From: JABCPE02 sp963518845
Lineage (GTDB): Bacteria > Bacteroidota > Bacteroidia > Flavobacteriales > Weeksellaceae
Assembly: GCA_963518845.1 (NCBI GenBank)
Contig: CAUQKV010000020.1
Coordinates: forward strand, 1-29,605
DNA: 29,605 nt
Reading direction: 5' to 3'
In this document: piece after piece, positions 21,423 to 29,594 of the stretch
Layout: the number at the start of each line of letters is the position of its first letter
Position numbering within the stretch: position 1 is the stretch's first letter
The notes under the pieces: generated by a model
Databases searched by the model: none
Seen by the model: only the letters and a program-made list of their open reading frames with translations
What the model was told of the DNA's origin: nothing
Position numbers and translations under genes: made by a program

Positions 21423-21904
21423 GTTTTCTTGATATCACGCCATGTCCATGGAGCTACAGGGTTTTTATCCTGCCAAAGTCCTCGCTTATTTTCCCTCGCT
21501 TCAGTTTCTATCTTGTCATATTCCTTATCAGAAGAATATTTCTTAAAATGCCATGCATATCCGGCTTTTACTATTTCTTTATTGACATTTGTCTGCCCTA
21601 CAAAGACTTCTGCGATGATTCTCTGATATCTGTCCTTCTTCTTTTGTCTGACGATTTTCACTTCTTTTCCGAAACATAAATCTGATGCAAATTTCTTTGC
21701 ATTTTTCCCAAAAGGCTGTCCCTTTTCTGGTGCATCTATATGATTAAGCCGAACTTTAATCTCTTGATTTTCTTGATATAAAACCTTAAAGGTATCTCCA
21801 TCCGAAATCCCTACGACTTTTGCATAAAACTCACTGGGCAGGTCTTGTGCTGATGCAGAGCAGCAGCAAAAAACGGCTACGATTAAAAATATTATCCTTT
21901 TCAT
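21407..21904 (-). CDS. Thermonuclease-like (SNase-fold) secreted nuclease
   Basis: A 165-residue single-domain staphylococcal-nuclease homologue. The signal peptide MKRIIFLIVAVFCCCSASA is probably cut after 'SASA', giving a mature periplasmic or secreted Ca2+-dependent nuclease. Catalytic positions line up with the S. aureus enzyme: D36/D38 ('SDGDTFK'), R52, D57 ('NHIDAPE60') and an arginine in 'DRYQR95'. The C-terminal 'YAWHFKKYS' and 'ARENKRGLW' are typical. Three consecutive cysteines in the leader could suggest a lipobox, but no standard L-x-x-C fits well. It lies 45 bases downstream of the Lrp gene behind a terminator; its own promoter is not evident. Confidence 0.9.
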   Translation of the reverse strand: MKRIIFLIVAVFCCCSASAQDLPSEFYAKVVGISDGDTFKVLYQENQEIKVRLNHIDAPEKGQPFGKNAKKFASDLCFGKEVKIVRQKKKDRYQRIIAEVFVGQTNVNKEIVKAGYAWHFKKYSSDKEYDKIETEARENKRGLWQDKNPVAPWTWRDIKKTKKST

Positions 21905-21912
21905 TTTTAAAT

Positions 21913-21937
21913 AAAAAAGAGAAGTAAAAAACTTCTC
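21913..21937 (-). terminator. Terminator of the Lrp/AsnC gene
   Basis: A perfect 7-bp stem GAGAAGT/ACTTCTC (21919-21925 with 21931-21937) followed on the minus strand by six Ts. It lies 12 bases past the Lrp stop and ends just before the nuclease start, so the nuclease gene may depend on read-through. Confidence 0.8.
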
Positions 21938-21949
21938 TAAATTTTAAAT

Positions 21950-22423
21950 TTATATTTCTACTGCTTTTATCAATCTATTTTTATCACTGAAATATTCCTC
22001 GATAGAAATCATACTTTCCGTACGCATTACATCATCTATATCATTGATTCCGTAGATTATTCTCTTGGCATCATCAGTGTCTTTCGCTCTGATTTTACAG
22101 AAGATATTGTATTTCCCTGCGATAACGCTCAATTCCGTCACATTTGGGATTTTTTCTAACTCTTTGAGGACATCCATTGTCTTATTTGATTTACTCAAGA
22201 AAATACCAACATAGGTGATAAATCTGTAATCCAATTTCGTGTAATCTATCACAAGAGATGAACCACGGATGATTCCTACATCCTCCATTTTTTTCACTCT
22301 CACATGGATAGTCCCTGCGGAAACTCCCATTTTCTGAGCAATTTCTGTAAAAGGCATCCTCGTATTTTCTACTAAGTAATCTAAAATTTTTTTATCAATT
22401 TCATCAAGTTGTGAATTATGCAT
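21950..22423 (-). CDS. Lrp/AsnC-family transcriptional regulator
   Basis: A 157-residue regulator with the standard layout: an N-terminal winged HTH (residues about 6-60, 'LDEIDKKILDYLVENTRMPFTEIA', recognition helix 'SAGTIHVRVKKM') and a C-terminal RAM/AsnC ligand-binding domain (about 70-150, with 'VTELSVIAGKYNIFCKIRAKD'). It probably forms octamers and senses an amino acid or similar small effector; the effector cannot be told. It is a single-gene unit with a -7 box at 22471-22478 and a hairpin terminator. No amino-acid gene is adjacent, apart from kbl about 3 kb away. Confidence 0.92.
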   Translation of the reverse strand: MHNSQLDEIDKKILDYLVENTRMPFTEIAQKMGVSAGTIHVRVKKMEDVGIIRGSSLVIDYTKLDYRFITYVGIFLSKSNKTMDVLKELEKIPNVTELSVIAGKYNIFCKIRAKDTDDAKRIIYGINDIDDVMRTESMISIEEYFSDKNRLIKAVEI

Positions 22424-22470
22424 ATCTTATCCTTTTTATCAATGTTTAATACAAATTTTCAATCGTTGGA

Positions 22471-22478
22471 CAAAAATA
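22471..22478 (-). promoter_or_regulatory. -7 box TATTTTTG of the Lrp/AsnC gene
   Basis: A minus-strand TAnnTTTG match 47 bases before the ATG, in the 97-base gap after tamB. Confidence 0.5.
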
Positions 22479-22520
22479 CTTGTTTTTATTCAATTATAAA
22501 AGGATTTTTCAATAAAAATT

Positions 22521-25500
22521 TTAATTCGATTTCATAGTATCTTGTTTGATGCTGTCCTTCTTAGTTTCTTGAGTTTCTTTTTTAGATTTTTTCTTTGGTA
22601 AAAACCTATTAAATCCATAGGAAAGTACTATACCTCCTCCATATGTCTGGTTGGCTCCCGCGGAACTTCCCAAAACCAGCCCCACATTAGAAGGTTTAGA
22701 ATATACCCTTCCTAAGAGGCTTCCGTTGTTATTTTTGGACATATCATACTCTATGATTCCTTCCCCTGAAAGATAGTTATTCTGCGTCCTTGTGCTTCCT
22801 GACAAAGGAACTCCTGTTCCTGCTTTTATGGTAAGCCTTGGCGAAATGGTGTAGCTCACTTTTGCACTCGCTCTGTCGCTGGTATTTAGACTTTCTGAAC
22901 CTTTGATGTAGTCTAAATCGACTTGTAAATCACTACTAATCGAGTTAAACGCTGAGCTCAGCTGCTGGAAGAATACATTCACCCCAGAAGCTATCGCTGA
23001 AGAAGCATTTGTATTAGATACATTGAAGTTTCCTAACGCCAAAATGGATGCAAACTGCAAGACACGCTCCTCTTCCGTAGCTAATTTAGTATTCAGCACC
23101 TCACGAACTTGGCTGGACACCTCTGGAGCTTGGATTACAGGTCGTATATTTGGAGCAGTAAGTCTGTTGGTTATTCTGGTCTGCAGCTCTACATTCACTG
23201 GCGGAAGAGACCCTGTATTTAGATACTCTCCCATGTTAGAAACTATAGCATCATAGCTGGCGGTAATGTTGAGGTCTGGATTCATAACATCTCCACTCCA
23301 GTGCAGATTACTTCCCTTTTTTATATCAAATTTTTTCTCTAAAATAGCCTTTGAAATGTATGTCCCAGACTCTACAGAATAACCACCAAACATACGCATG
23401 TTACCAGTCTTATCCATACTGAATTTCATATTTTGGGTATTCCCCTGAACGCTGATATCCCCTACTTCATCTCCTACTAAAACATTGACCGTAGAGTTTT
23501 TGTCAGCCGAAATGTTCAGGTTGATATCCATAGCCAGACCTGTTCGTTTTTTCTCTGCTACCACTACATTTCCTTCCTTGTTTTCTTTCAAAAATCTTAG
23601 CATTTTAAATTCATCTCCCGAACTTGCCGAAGCACTATTAAGAGTGAAAATACTATTTTTCAATACATCAGCCGTAGCATCTATTTTCAAAGTCTGATTT
23701 TCAAAGCCCACGAAGATATCTCCTTTAGCAAAAATCATTCCCCAGAAAGTATCAAAATCTTTCTGCTCTGTATTTAGAAGCATAAGATCATCCGCACGAA
23801 TAAGGAGGTCGGCACCAATATTAGACAAATCCGACAAACTCAAACGCCCAATGGAAATCATCCCTTTCGAGTTGGTTCTATGGTCTTTAACACCAACAAG
23901 GTTAAAGAGCAAGTTCCCATTAGAAACTGTAACAACTGTATCATCAAAGGTATAATCCACCCCTGAAAATTTCAACTTCAGAGCAAAGCCTTTCATGGCG
24001 ATATCTCCGCCATAGTTCAGGTCTTTGGGCGTTCCATCTATCTTTAGTTCTCCCGTAGCTTTTCCTTTAAAATTAGAAAAAATATCCTGAACAAACGCCT
24101 GAACAAAGCCTAAATCAAAATCATCCAATTTAGCCACAAGGTCCAGTTTAGGCGATTTCATGTTGTTATCTATCGTCCCTTCTATAGCCAATTTATCATT
24201 CCCAAACCATTCGCCAGATTCTATATTGGCTTTTACATTATAAACATTCTCATACTCGCTTGCCTCAGCATTGATGATTAGATTTCCTAAATAGTTGTCA
24301 CTTAGACTAATATTCTCTATTTTAAGGTCTATCAACGGAGCTAAAGCTCTCTGGTTCATTTTCACTTTCAAACTACCATTAGCTATCCCTTTCAAATCTA
24401 TTTTGCTGTCCTGATGCACTACTGCAAGGATTTTAGAGATGTCCATATTTTTAACATCTCCTGACAGGTCAAAATCCTTTCCGTTTTTAAAAATTCCATT
24501 GACAAGAATTTCGCTGTCATCAGAATATAATCTCAGATTTTTGATTTGAAAATCTTTAGTTTTTTTCCTATAAACTATAGAATGGTCAAGCTCTGGAGAG
24601 GTATCCACCATCCAGATGAAATTACTCAGCTTAAGCTCTGTAGGCGAAAATTTCACTACATAATCTCCGTTAGCACTCATAGACTGCTCTATATCAGCTA
24701 CATAAGGAGTCCATTGGTTCTTTTTTTCTTTTTCCAATGTCCCTACTTTTAGACTTGCTAAGATGTTTAGTTTTTGATTATCTTTATTCTGAGCCTTTAT
24801 GTTGATATCCTTTAATACACTTCCTTGGTATTCAGTCCTTTCCACATTGGCTGACCAATAGTCATCAGGGTTAGATGTATCTATTCTAAGGGCTATATTT
24901 CGTGCCATGATACTGTCTCTTTCTACTCCTTCACGAACTTCATAGTCTGGATTTACTTTTGCTAAAAGCCTTTCCGCTTCAGAGATTTCCACCTCTTTTT
25001 CCATCACATATTTAAAGGAAGGAGCATTCAGATTCAGCTTCAAATTATCGGTATTTCCATCAAAACTTCCTGTAATTTTTGCTCCATCTGCAATAGAAAT
25101 ATTAGGCTCAAAATAGTCTATCAATTTCTGATGAACATCGATATCCATTGTAAAACTTTGACCTTTGTAGTATTTTTTTACTTTATTTCCTGCCAAAAGT
25201 CTATTTGCCCCCTCTTGTAGCATTCCTCCGATGTCTTCCAGATTAAATTTCCCCGAAATTTTACCCTTCACAGCATCTGGCATATCCACCTCTATCACTC
25301 TATTTCCGCCTTCCATAGCCACTTTCACAGCTCCATTTGGTATAGAAATGGATTTATTTCCACCCAAAACTACATTATTTATCGTTGCATCAAGGTCTAA
25401 ATCGTTAATATTAGTCATCGAAACTTTCCCTTTCACATCTCCTCTAAATGTATTCGTTCCCGAACCCGAAGCCCCGAAATAAGCCAAATTCAAGTGGTTT

Positions 25501-27143
25501 ATCTGTGCATCCACATCAGCAGAAAGTCTCGGTTTGCTGAAATCTATTTTACCATTTACCACGCCTCTAGCCTGCGTGTCATTGATGTTGATTATCCCTT
25601 TAAACTGTTTTTGCGCAAGCTCCCCATCCAAAGAAATATTATTCAATGTTTTTCCCATGAGTTCTATTTTTGAAATCTGGGACTTCGTATTTAGAGATAA
25701 AGTATTGATATCAAAGCCTTTACCCTGAACATTGAATTTTCCAGAAACCAGCCCGACCTGCTTATTTTTCGTTAAAATCGTTGTATTCAGGTCTTTCAAA
25801 GTCAGATTTCCACTATATTCAGGCATTTTAGAAGAGTAATTTCTAAGAACAAAATTATCAATCTGCGTCTGCCCAATTCCTGTAATCAAATTCCCTTTTG
25901 CAGCCACTCGGTCTTTATTGAGGTCTGCAAATCCATTATATTTTATACGCCCAAAATCATCAGCCATGCCTCCCATTTTTTTCGCAATGAAAGACGGCAG
26001 AGATTCTTTCAGCCCTTTATAAGTGAAGGCTGCAGAAATTTGACTACTTTTAATATTGAAATTCCCCTCCATCAGTTTAGCCAACCTGATTTCTGAAGTC
26101 TGGATTTCATTATCTTTTACTTTTATCAAAAAGTTTTTAAGGACAAAATCATTCAGCGTTCCATCCATCTTCCCAAAAAGCTGGTATTTTTGGTAATTAT
26201 CCCAGTTTTTCACGAAATAGCTGATATCATATCCATGGAGATAACTGCCTCTTTTGAGGTTCATATCCCACACCACTTTATTATTAAAATCTTTCCAACC
26301 TGTCTTTTTATCAAGGTTAAAAACCAAGTCACCCTGCAAGAGTGAATGGTCTGTATGGAAAATCAAATCTTTCAGTTCCAGTTTTTCATTTGTCACTGTA
26401 ACATCTCCAGAAAGCGCTTCCAGCTTATGTTTTTTGCCCCATCGTTCTGTCACGAAAGAAAATTTATTAAGTTTCAAAGTGACATTTGGTCCATTTGTTT
26501 TTAAATCAGAAACATAGGCATTAAAATTCTCTGCTTTCAGCCAGTTGCCGTCCTCTCCTAGATTTTTATTGACAATAGAAACTTTTCCATTGATAATTTC
26601 TATTCTGGTCGTAAATTTAGCTGGTGGTTTAGTTGGGTCTTTTGGAGTGTCAAATTTTTCAATGTATTTGGTAAAATTATCCTGCTCCTCACCTTTATAG
26701 GTAATCACCTTTAAATCAGGTTCTTCTAGACTTATTTTTTGGAATTTTAAATCTCTAGAGTTAAAAGCTATGGCAAACCAATCCGAATGTGCAGTAAGTT
26801 TTTTAGCCTTCAAAAATTCAAAATCATGATGGTCTTTTGCAGAAACGCCATTGATAACCACATCTCCTAAAAAGTTAATCTCCACATTTTCAGCACTGAA
26901 TGTGGTTTTAAATTCCTTATTTAGAAAACAGATAGCTTGTTTTGCAAGTTTATCCTTCACCGAAGGAATATTGATAGCTATCAGCAGTGAAACAACCAAA
27001 AATATAAAACTAAAAAAGCAGAACAAAAACAGCTTTGCCCACCATGAAAGTTTTTTTACTTTTTCCTTTACATTTTTTATCGAGGATTTGTTGTTTTCTT
27101 CTCCGATTTCGTTGTTATCTATATTTTTATCTATATTTGCCAT
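22521..27143 (-). CDS. TamB-domain translocation/assembly protein (DUF490)
   Basis: A 1540-residue envelope protein of the TamB/AsmA-like superfamily, thought to bridge inner and outer membranes as a long beta-taco and to move phospholipids or help outer-membrane protein assembly. A cytoplasmic acidic/basic head (about 1-33) precedes one transmembrane helix (about 36-58, 'LFLFCFFSFIFLVVSLLIAI'). More than 1000 residues of repeating beta-strands follow, with the conserved DUF490/TamB domain in the last 350 ('RMFGGYSVESGTYIS', 'PDLNITASYDA', 'LQVDLDYIKGSE', 'VSYTISPRLTIKAGTG') and a Lys-rich tail. I chose the ATG at 27141-27143 ('MANIDKN') because the longer frame would overlap tsaD. tamA is not adjacent. 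Confidence 0.93.
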   Translation of the reverse strand: MANIDKNIDNNEIGEENNKSSIKNVKEKVKKLSWWAKLFLFCFFSFIFLVVSLLIAINIPSVKDKLAKQAICFLNKEFKTTFSAENVEINFLGDVVINGVSAKDHHDFEFLKAKKLTAHSDWFAIAFNSRDLKFQKISLEEPDLKVITYKGEEQDNFTKYIEKFDTPKDPTKPPAKFTTRIEIINGKVSIVNKNLGEDGNWLKAENFNAYVSDLKTNGPNVTLKLNKFSFVTERWGKKHKLEALSGDVTVTNEKLELKDLIFHTDHSLLQGDLVFNLDKKTGWKDFNNKVVWDMNLKRGSYLHGYDISYFVKNWDNYQKYQLFGKMDGTLNDFVLKNFLIKVKDNEIQTSEIRLAKLMEGNFNIKSSQISAAFTYKGLKESLPSFIAKKMGGMADDFGRIKYNGFADLNKDRVAAKGNLITGIGQTQIDNFVLRNYSSKMPEYSGNLTLKDLNTTILTKNKQVGLVSGKFNVQGKGFDINTLSLNTKSQISKIELMGKTLNNISLDGELAQKQFKGIININDTQARGVVNGKIDFSKPRLSADVDAQINHLNLAYFGASGSGTNTFRGDVKGKVSMTNINDLDLDATINNVVLGGNKSISIPNGAVKVAMEGGNRVIEVDMPDAVKGKISGKFNLEDIGGMLQEGANRLLAGNKVKKYYKGQSFTMDIDVHQKLIDYFEPNISIADGAKITGSFDGNTDNLKLNLNAPSFKYVMEKEVEISEAERLLAKVNPDYEVREGVERDSIMARNIALRIDTSNPDDYWSANVERTEYQGSVLKDINIKAQNKDNQKLNILASLKVGTLEKEKKNQWTPYVADIEQSMSANGDYVVKFSPTELKLSNFIWMVDTSPELDHSIVYRKKTKDFQIKNLRLYSDDSEILVNGIFKNGKDFDLSGDVKNMDISKILAVVHQDSKIDLKGIANGSLKVKMNQRALAPLIDLKIENISLSDNYLGNLIINAEASEYENVYNVKANIESGEWFGNDKLAIEGTIDNNMKSPKLDLVAKLDDFDLGFVQAFVQDIFSNFKGKATGELKIDGTPKDLNYGGDIAMKGFALKLKFSGVDYTFDDTVVTVSNGNLLFNLVGVKDHRTNSKGMISIGRLSLSDLSNIGADLLIRADDLMLLNTEQKDFDTFWGMIFAKGDIFVGFENQTLKIDATADVLKNSIFTLNSASASSGDEFKMLRFLKENKEGNVVVAEKKRTGLAMDINLNISADKNSTVNVLVGDEVGDISVQGNTQNMKFSMDKTGNMRMFGGYSVESGTYISKAILEKKFDIKKGSNLHWSGDVMNPDLNITASYDAIVSNMGEYLNTGSLPPVNVELQTRITNRLTAPNIRPVIQAPEVSSQVREVLNTKLATEEERVLQFASILALGNFNVSNTNASSAIASGVNVFFQQLSSAFNSISSDLQVDLDYIKGSESLNTSDRASAKVSYTISPRLTIKAGTGVPLSGSTRTQNNYLSGEGIIEYDMSKNNNGSLLGRVYSKPSNVGLVLGSSAGANQTYGGGIVLSYGFNRFLPKKKSKKETQETKKDSIKQDTMKSN
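27132..27139 (+). promoter_or_regulatory. -7 box TATATTTG of tsaD, inside tamB codons
   Basis: A perfect TAnnTTTG followed by C, five bases before the tsaD ATG and wholly within the first tamB codons. A TTG at 27112-27114 with a 17-base spacer is a weak -33 candidate. It predicts a leaderless tsaD mRNA. Confidence 0.55.
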
Positions 27144-27144
27144 T

Positions 27145-28161
27145 ATGAATGCACCTATTATTTTAGGGATAGAATCCTCCTGTGATGACACCTCCGCTGC
27201 GGTAATTAGGGAACGAAAAATCCTCTCTAATATTGCTAATACGCAGACTATTCATAATGAATATGGTGGTGTAGTTCCTGAGCTGGCTTCCCGTGCTCAT
27301 CAGCAGAACATCATCCCTGTAGTTCAAAAATCACTTGCAGAAGCAAAGATACAACAAAATGAGATTTCTGCAATAGGTTTTACACGAGGACCTGGGCTTT
27401 TGGGTTCACTTTTGGTAGGAACCTCCTTTGCGAAGTCTTTGGCAATGTCTTTGGATGTTCCATTGATAGAGGTCAATCATCTCCAAGCGCATATTTTGGC
27501 TCATTTTATAAGCGATGCCAATCCCACTCCTCCACAATTCCCATTCTTGTGTCTTACAATAAGCGGCGGACACACGATGATAGTTTTGGTGAGAGATTAT
27601 TTTGATATGGAAATCATCGGGAAAACCATAGACGATGCAGCTGGAGAAGCTTTTGACAAGATTGGAAAAATATTCGGGCTGGACTATCCTGCGGGAGCGA
27701 TTATTGATAAACTCGCACAAGACGGAAATCCTGATGCTTTCACTTTTGGGAAACCCAAATTAGAAGGATATGATTACTCTTTCAGCGGTATTAAAACTTC
27801 GGTTTTGTATTTTGTCCAAAAAGAATTACAGAAAAATCCTAATTTCATTACAGAAAATCTATCTGACCTTTGTGCTTCTGTTCAGAAAACTATTGTTGAT
27901 ACCTTGATGAACAAGCTACAAAAAGCGGTGAAAGATTTAGGAATTAAAGAAGTGGCGATTGCGGGTGGCGTTTCTGCAAATTCAGAATTAAGAAAAGCGA
28001 TGCAGAACAATGCAGAGAAACAAGACTGGAATATCTTTATCCCAAAATTTGAATACACCACGGACAACGCCGCTATGATTGCTATGGTAGCACAGCTGAA
28101 ATATGAACGAGGCGAATTTACCGACCTAAGAACCACAGCTACATCTAGATATGATTTCTAA
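27145..28161 (+). CDS. tsaD: tRNA N6-adenosine threonylcarbamoyltransferase
   Basis: A 338-residue ASKHA-fold enzyme that, with TsaB and TsaE, places the threonylcarbamoyl group on A37 of tRNAs reading ANN codons. 'ILGIESSCDDTSAAVI' at the N terminus, the metal-binding H-x3-H in 'VNHLQAHILAHF', 'LTISGGHTMIV', 'DDAAGEAFDKIGKIFGLDYPAG' and 'IAGGVSANSELR' are all diagnostic, and the length is standard. The start is the ATG at 27145; a longer open frame upstream is only the antisense of tamB. Its start codon is one base from that of divergent tamB. It ends in a bidirectional terminator. Confidence 0.96.
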   Translation: MNAPIILGIESSCDDTSAAVIRERKILSNIANTQTIHNEYGGVVPELASRAHQQNIIPVVQKSLAEAKIQQNEISAIGFTRGPGLLGSLLVGTSFAKSLAMSLDVPLIEVNHLQAHILAHFISDANPTPPQFPFLCLTISGGHTMIVLVRDYFDMEIIGKTIDDAAGEAFDKIGKIFGLDYPAGAIIDKLAQDGNPDAFTFGKPKLEGYDYSFSGIKTSVLYFVQKELQKNPNFITENLSDLCASVQKTIVDTLMNKLQKAVKDLGIKEVAIAGGVSANSELRKAMQNNAEKQDWNIFIPKFEYTTDNAAMIAMVAQLKYERGEFTDLRTTATSRYDF

Positions 28162-28183
28162 AAAATAAAAATTTTCTGAAAAT

Positions 28184-28222
28184 AAAAAGAGCTTTATTAT
28201 TAAAATAAAGCTCTTTATTTTT
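28184..28222. terminator. Bidirectional terminator between tsaD and the small lipoprotein gene
   Basis: A perfect 13-bp stem (28186-28198 with 28204-28216) with a five-base loop and A/T flanks on both sides. It lies in the 77-base gap between convergent stops. Confidence 0.88.
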
Positions 28223-28238
28223 TAACAAAAATGCTAAA

Positions 28239-28673
28239 TTATTGTGCTTGAGCAGCAGCAGCTACTTCAGTAGTGATTTTTTGAGCCCACTCACCCCATG
28301 CTTTTGCATCTTCTGGAGTCATTTTTGTCATTTTTTCTTGTGCAGATTTAGCTAAATCTTGAGCTTTTTGTGCAAGCTCAGCACTTTTAGCAGCATCTTT
28401 AGCTTTAGCAGCTTCTAATACTTCTTTGTAGTAAGCAGCGTACTCTTCAGCAAATTTTTGAGTTTCTTCGTTGCTGAATTTTGGAACTTCAGACAAAGCA
28501 CCTGCTACACCTTCTGCAGCTTTTTCTTCTGCAGCTGGTTCAGCAGTTTCTTGAGCAGTTGAATCTGCTGCCGCTTCTTCTGTTGCTGGTTTTTCAGCTG
28601 GAGTTTCTTTTTTACCACAAGAAACCATTGATAACATTGCTACTGCTCCTAGAGCGAATACTAGTTTTTTCAT
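28239..28673 (-). CDS. Small Ala/Glu/Lys-rich lipoprotein, unknown function
   Basis: A 144-residue lipoprotein. The signal MKKLVFALGAVAMLSMVSC19 has a good lipobox (M-V-S-C). Residues about 20-60 form a low-complexity Pro/Ala/Glu/Thr tether ('EKPATEEAAADSTAQETAEP'), and residues about 65-144 are predicted helical and Lys/Ala/Glu-rich ('VLEAAKAKDAAKSAELAQKA'). The residues after the Cys (G-K-K-E) only partly match a surface-export signal, so the side of the outer membrane it faces is open. No catalytic motif is seen, and a structural or stress-related role is only a guess. It has a near-perfect promoter, which suggests strong expression. Confidence 0.8.
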   Translation of the reverse strand: MKKLVFALGAVAMLSMVSCGKKETPAEKPATEEAAADSTAQETAEPAAEEKAAEGVAGALSEVPKFSNEETQKFAEEYAAYYKEVLEAAKAKDAAKSAELAQKAQDLAKSAQEKMTKMTPEDAKAWGEWAQKITTEVAAAAQAQ

Positions 28674-28718
28674 TTTAAAAACGATTTTTAGTTAAACAAT
28701 TATTAAATTTTCCTGCGA

Positions 28719-28749
28719 CAAAGGTATACTTTTTTTTCGTTTTAACAAA
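28719..28749 (-). promoter_or_regulatory. Consensus promoter of the small lipoprotein gene
   Basis: On the minus strand TTTG (28746-28749), a 19-base spacer, then TACCTTTG (28719-28726): an exact fit to TTTG-N19-TAnnTTTG. The leader would be about 40 bases. Confidence 0.78.
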
Positions 28750-28793
28750 TTTTTTGATATTTTTTTTTACTTTTATTTTTTGTTATAATTTAA

Positions 28794-28801
28794 TATTTTT
28801 G
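28794..28801 (+). promoter_or_regulatory. -7 box TATTTTTG of rsmE
   Basis: A TAnnTTTG match followed by C, 21 bases before the ATG at 28823. It lies inside the longer open frame that begins at 28754, which argues against that earlier start. Confidence 0.55.
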
Positions 28802-28822
28802 CTTCTAATAACAATAGAAAGC

Positions 28823-29518
28823 ATGAAATTATTCCATGGTGAAATCACAGGAAACGCTGTAATAATACACGAAGAAGAACAGCAGCACATCTCTAAAGTC
28901 CTAAGGATGAAGGCGGGAGAAGAGATTTTTGTAACTGATGGCAAGGGAAATTTAGCCAAAGGAAAACTATTTTTTGAAGGAAAAAAAACACTTCTGCAAC
29001 CCACTGAAATCCAAACCAATCTGCCCAATTTCCCATTACAAGCACACATCGCCATAGCGCCTACTAAAAACATAGACCGAATAGAATTTTTCTTGGAAAA
29101 AGCCACAGAACTAGGCGTTTCGGAGATTACTTTTCTTTTGACAGAAAAGTCCGAAAGAAAGAACATTAACATAGAAAAAATCCGAAAACAAGCTATTTCG
29201 GCTTCTAAACAAAGCCTAAGATTCCACTTTCCTGTTGTGAATGAACTGACCAAGTTTTCTGATTTTGTGAAAGGTATTTCGGCTGAAAACACCTTTATAG
29301 CCCATTGTGACAAGGCTTTCGAAAGAGCAAACCTCAGCCAAATCCAGCCCAAAGACAAAATCACCTTTTTGATAGGCCCTGAAGGAGATTTCAGCCCAAA
29401 AGAAATCGAGCTTTTAGCAGAGAAAGGAATAAAAGCCATCGCCCTCGGACAACAGAGATTGAGAACCGAAACAGCAGGAATTTTCGTAGCGGCATGGGCG
29501 TATAATCAGTATCTTTAA
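28823..29518 (+). CDS. rsmE: 16S rRNA (uracil(1498)-N(3))-methyltransferase
   Basis: A 231-residue SPOUT-class methyltransferase that modifies U1498 of 16S rRNA in the decoding centre. An N-terminal PUA-like domain ('HISKVLRMKAGEEIFVTDGKGN') is followed by the SPOUT knot with 'IEFFLEKATELGVSEITF', 'SERKN', 'KQSLRFHFP', 'FLIGPEGDFSPKEIELL' and 'ALGQQRLRTETAGI', the SAM-binding loop. Length is normal for the family from the ATG at 28823; the 23 extra upstream residues in the open frame are hydrophobic, cross the promoter and are rejected. Confidence 0.94.
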   Translation: MKLFHGEITGNAVIIHEEEQQHISKVLRMKAGEEIFVTDGKGNLAKGKLFFEGKKTLLQPTEIQTNLPNFPLQAHIAIAPTKNIDRIEFFLEKATELGVSEITFLLTEKSERKNINIEKIRKQAISASKQSLRFHFPVVNELTKFSDFVKGISAENTFIAHCDKAFERANLSQIQPKDKITFLIGPEGDFSPKEIELLAEKGIKAIALGQQRLRTETAGIFVAAWAYNQYL

Positions 29519-29560
29519 CATTAATTTATACTACATTTTTAATAAAAAAACATTATGTAT

Positions 29561-29594
29561 TTTGCAAACACTTGGCACAAAAGTTTTAATTTTG
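29561..29594 (+). promoter_or_regulatory. Candidate promoter of a gene beyond the window
   Basis: TTTG (29561-29564), a 22-base spacer and TAATTTTG (29587-29594). The -7 box fits TAnnTTTG; the spacer is one or two bases long. No gene starts before the window ends. A TTGGCAC at 29572-29578 between the boxes recalls a sigma-54 -24 element but lacks a matching -12. Confidence 0.4.

Noticed and set aside
26851..27144. Long in-frame upstream extension of tsaD
   Set aside because: It is antisense to the tamB N terminus; TsaD homologues start at 'APIILGIESSCDDT', matching the ATG at 27145.
28754..28822. Hydrophobic 23-residue N-terminal extension of rsmE that looks like a membrane anchor
   Set aside because: It is a T-rich promoter region translated by chance; RsmE is cytoplasmic and begins at 'MKLFHGEI'. 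The -7 box lies inside it.
28783..29439. 218-codon antisense open frame over rsmE
   Set aside because: The sense frame is a clear RsmE; the antisense product is Ser/Phe-rich with no recognisable domain, as expected from A-rich sense codons.
29572..29589. Possible sigma-54 promoter (TTGGCAC at 29572)
   Set aside because: The -12 element reads TTTTA instead of TTGCA and the spacing lacks a GC; a housekeeping-type promoter (29561-29594) explains the region better.
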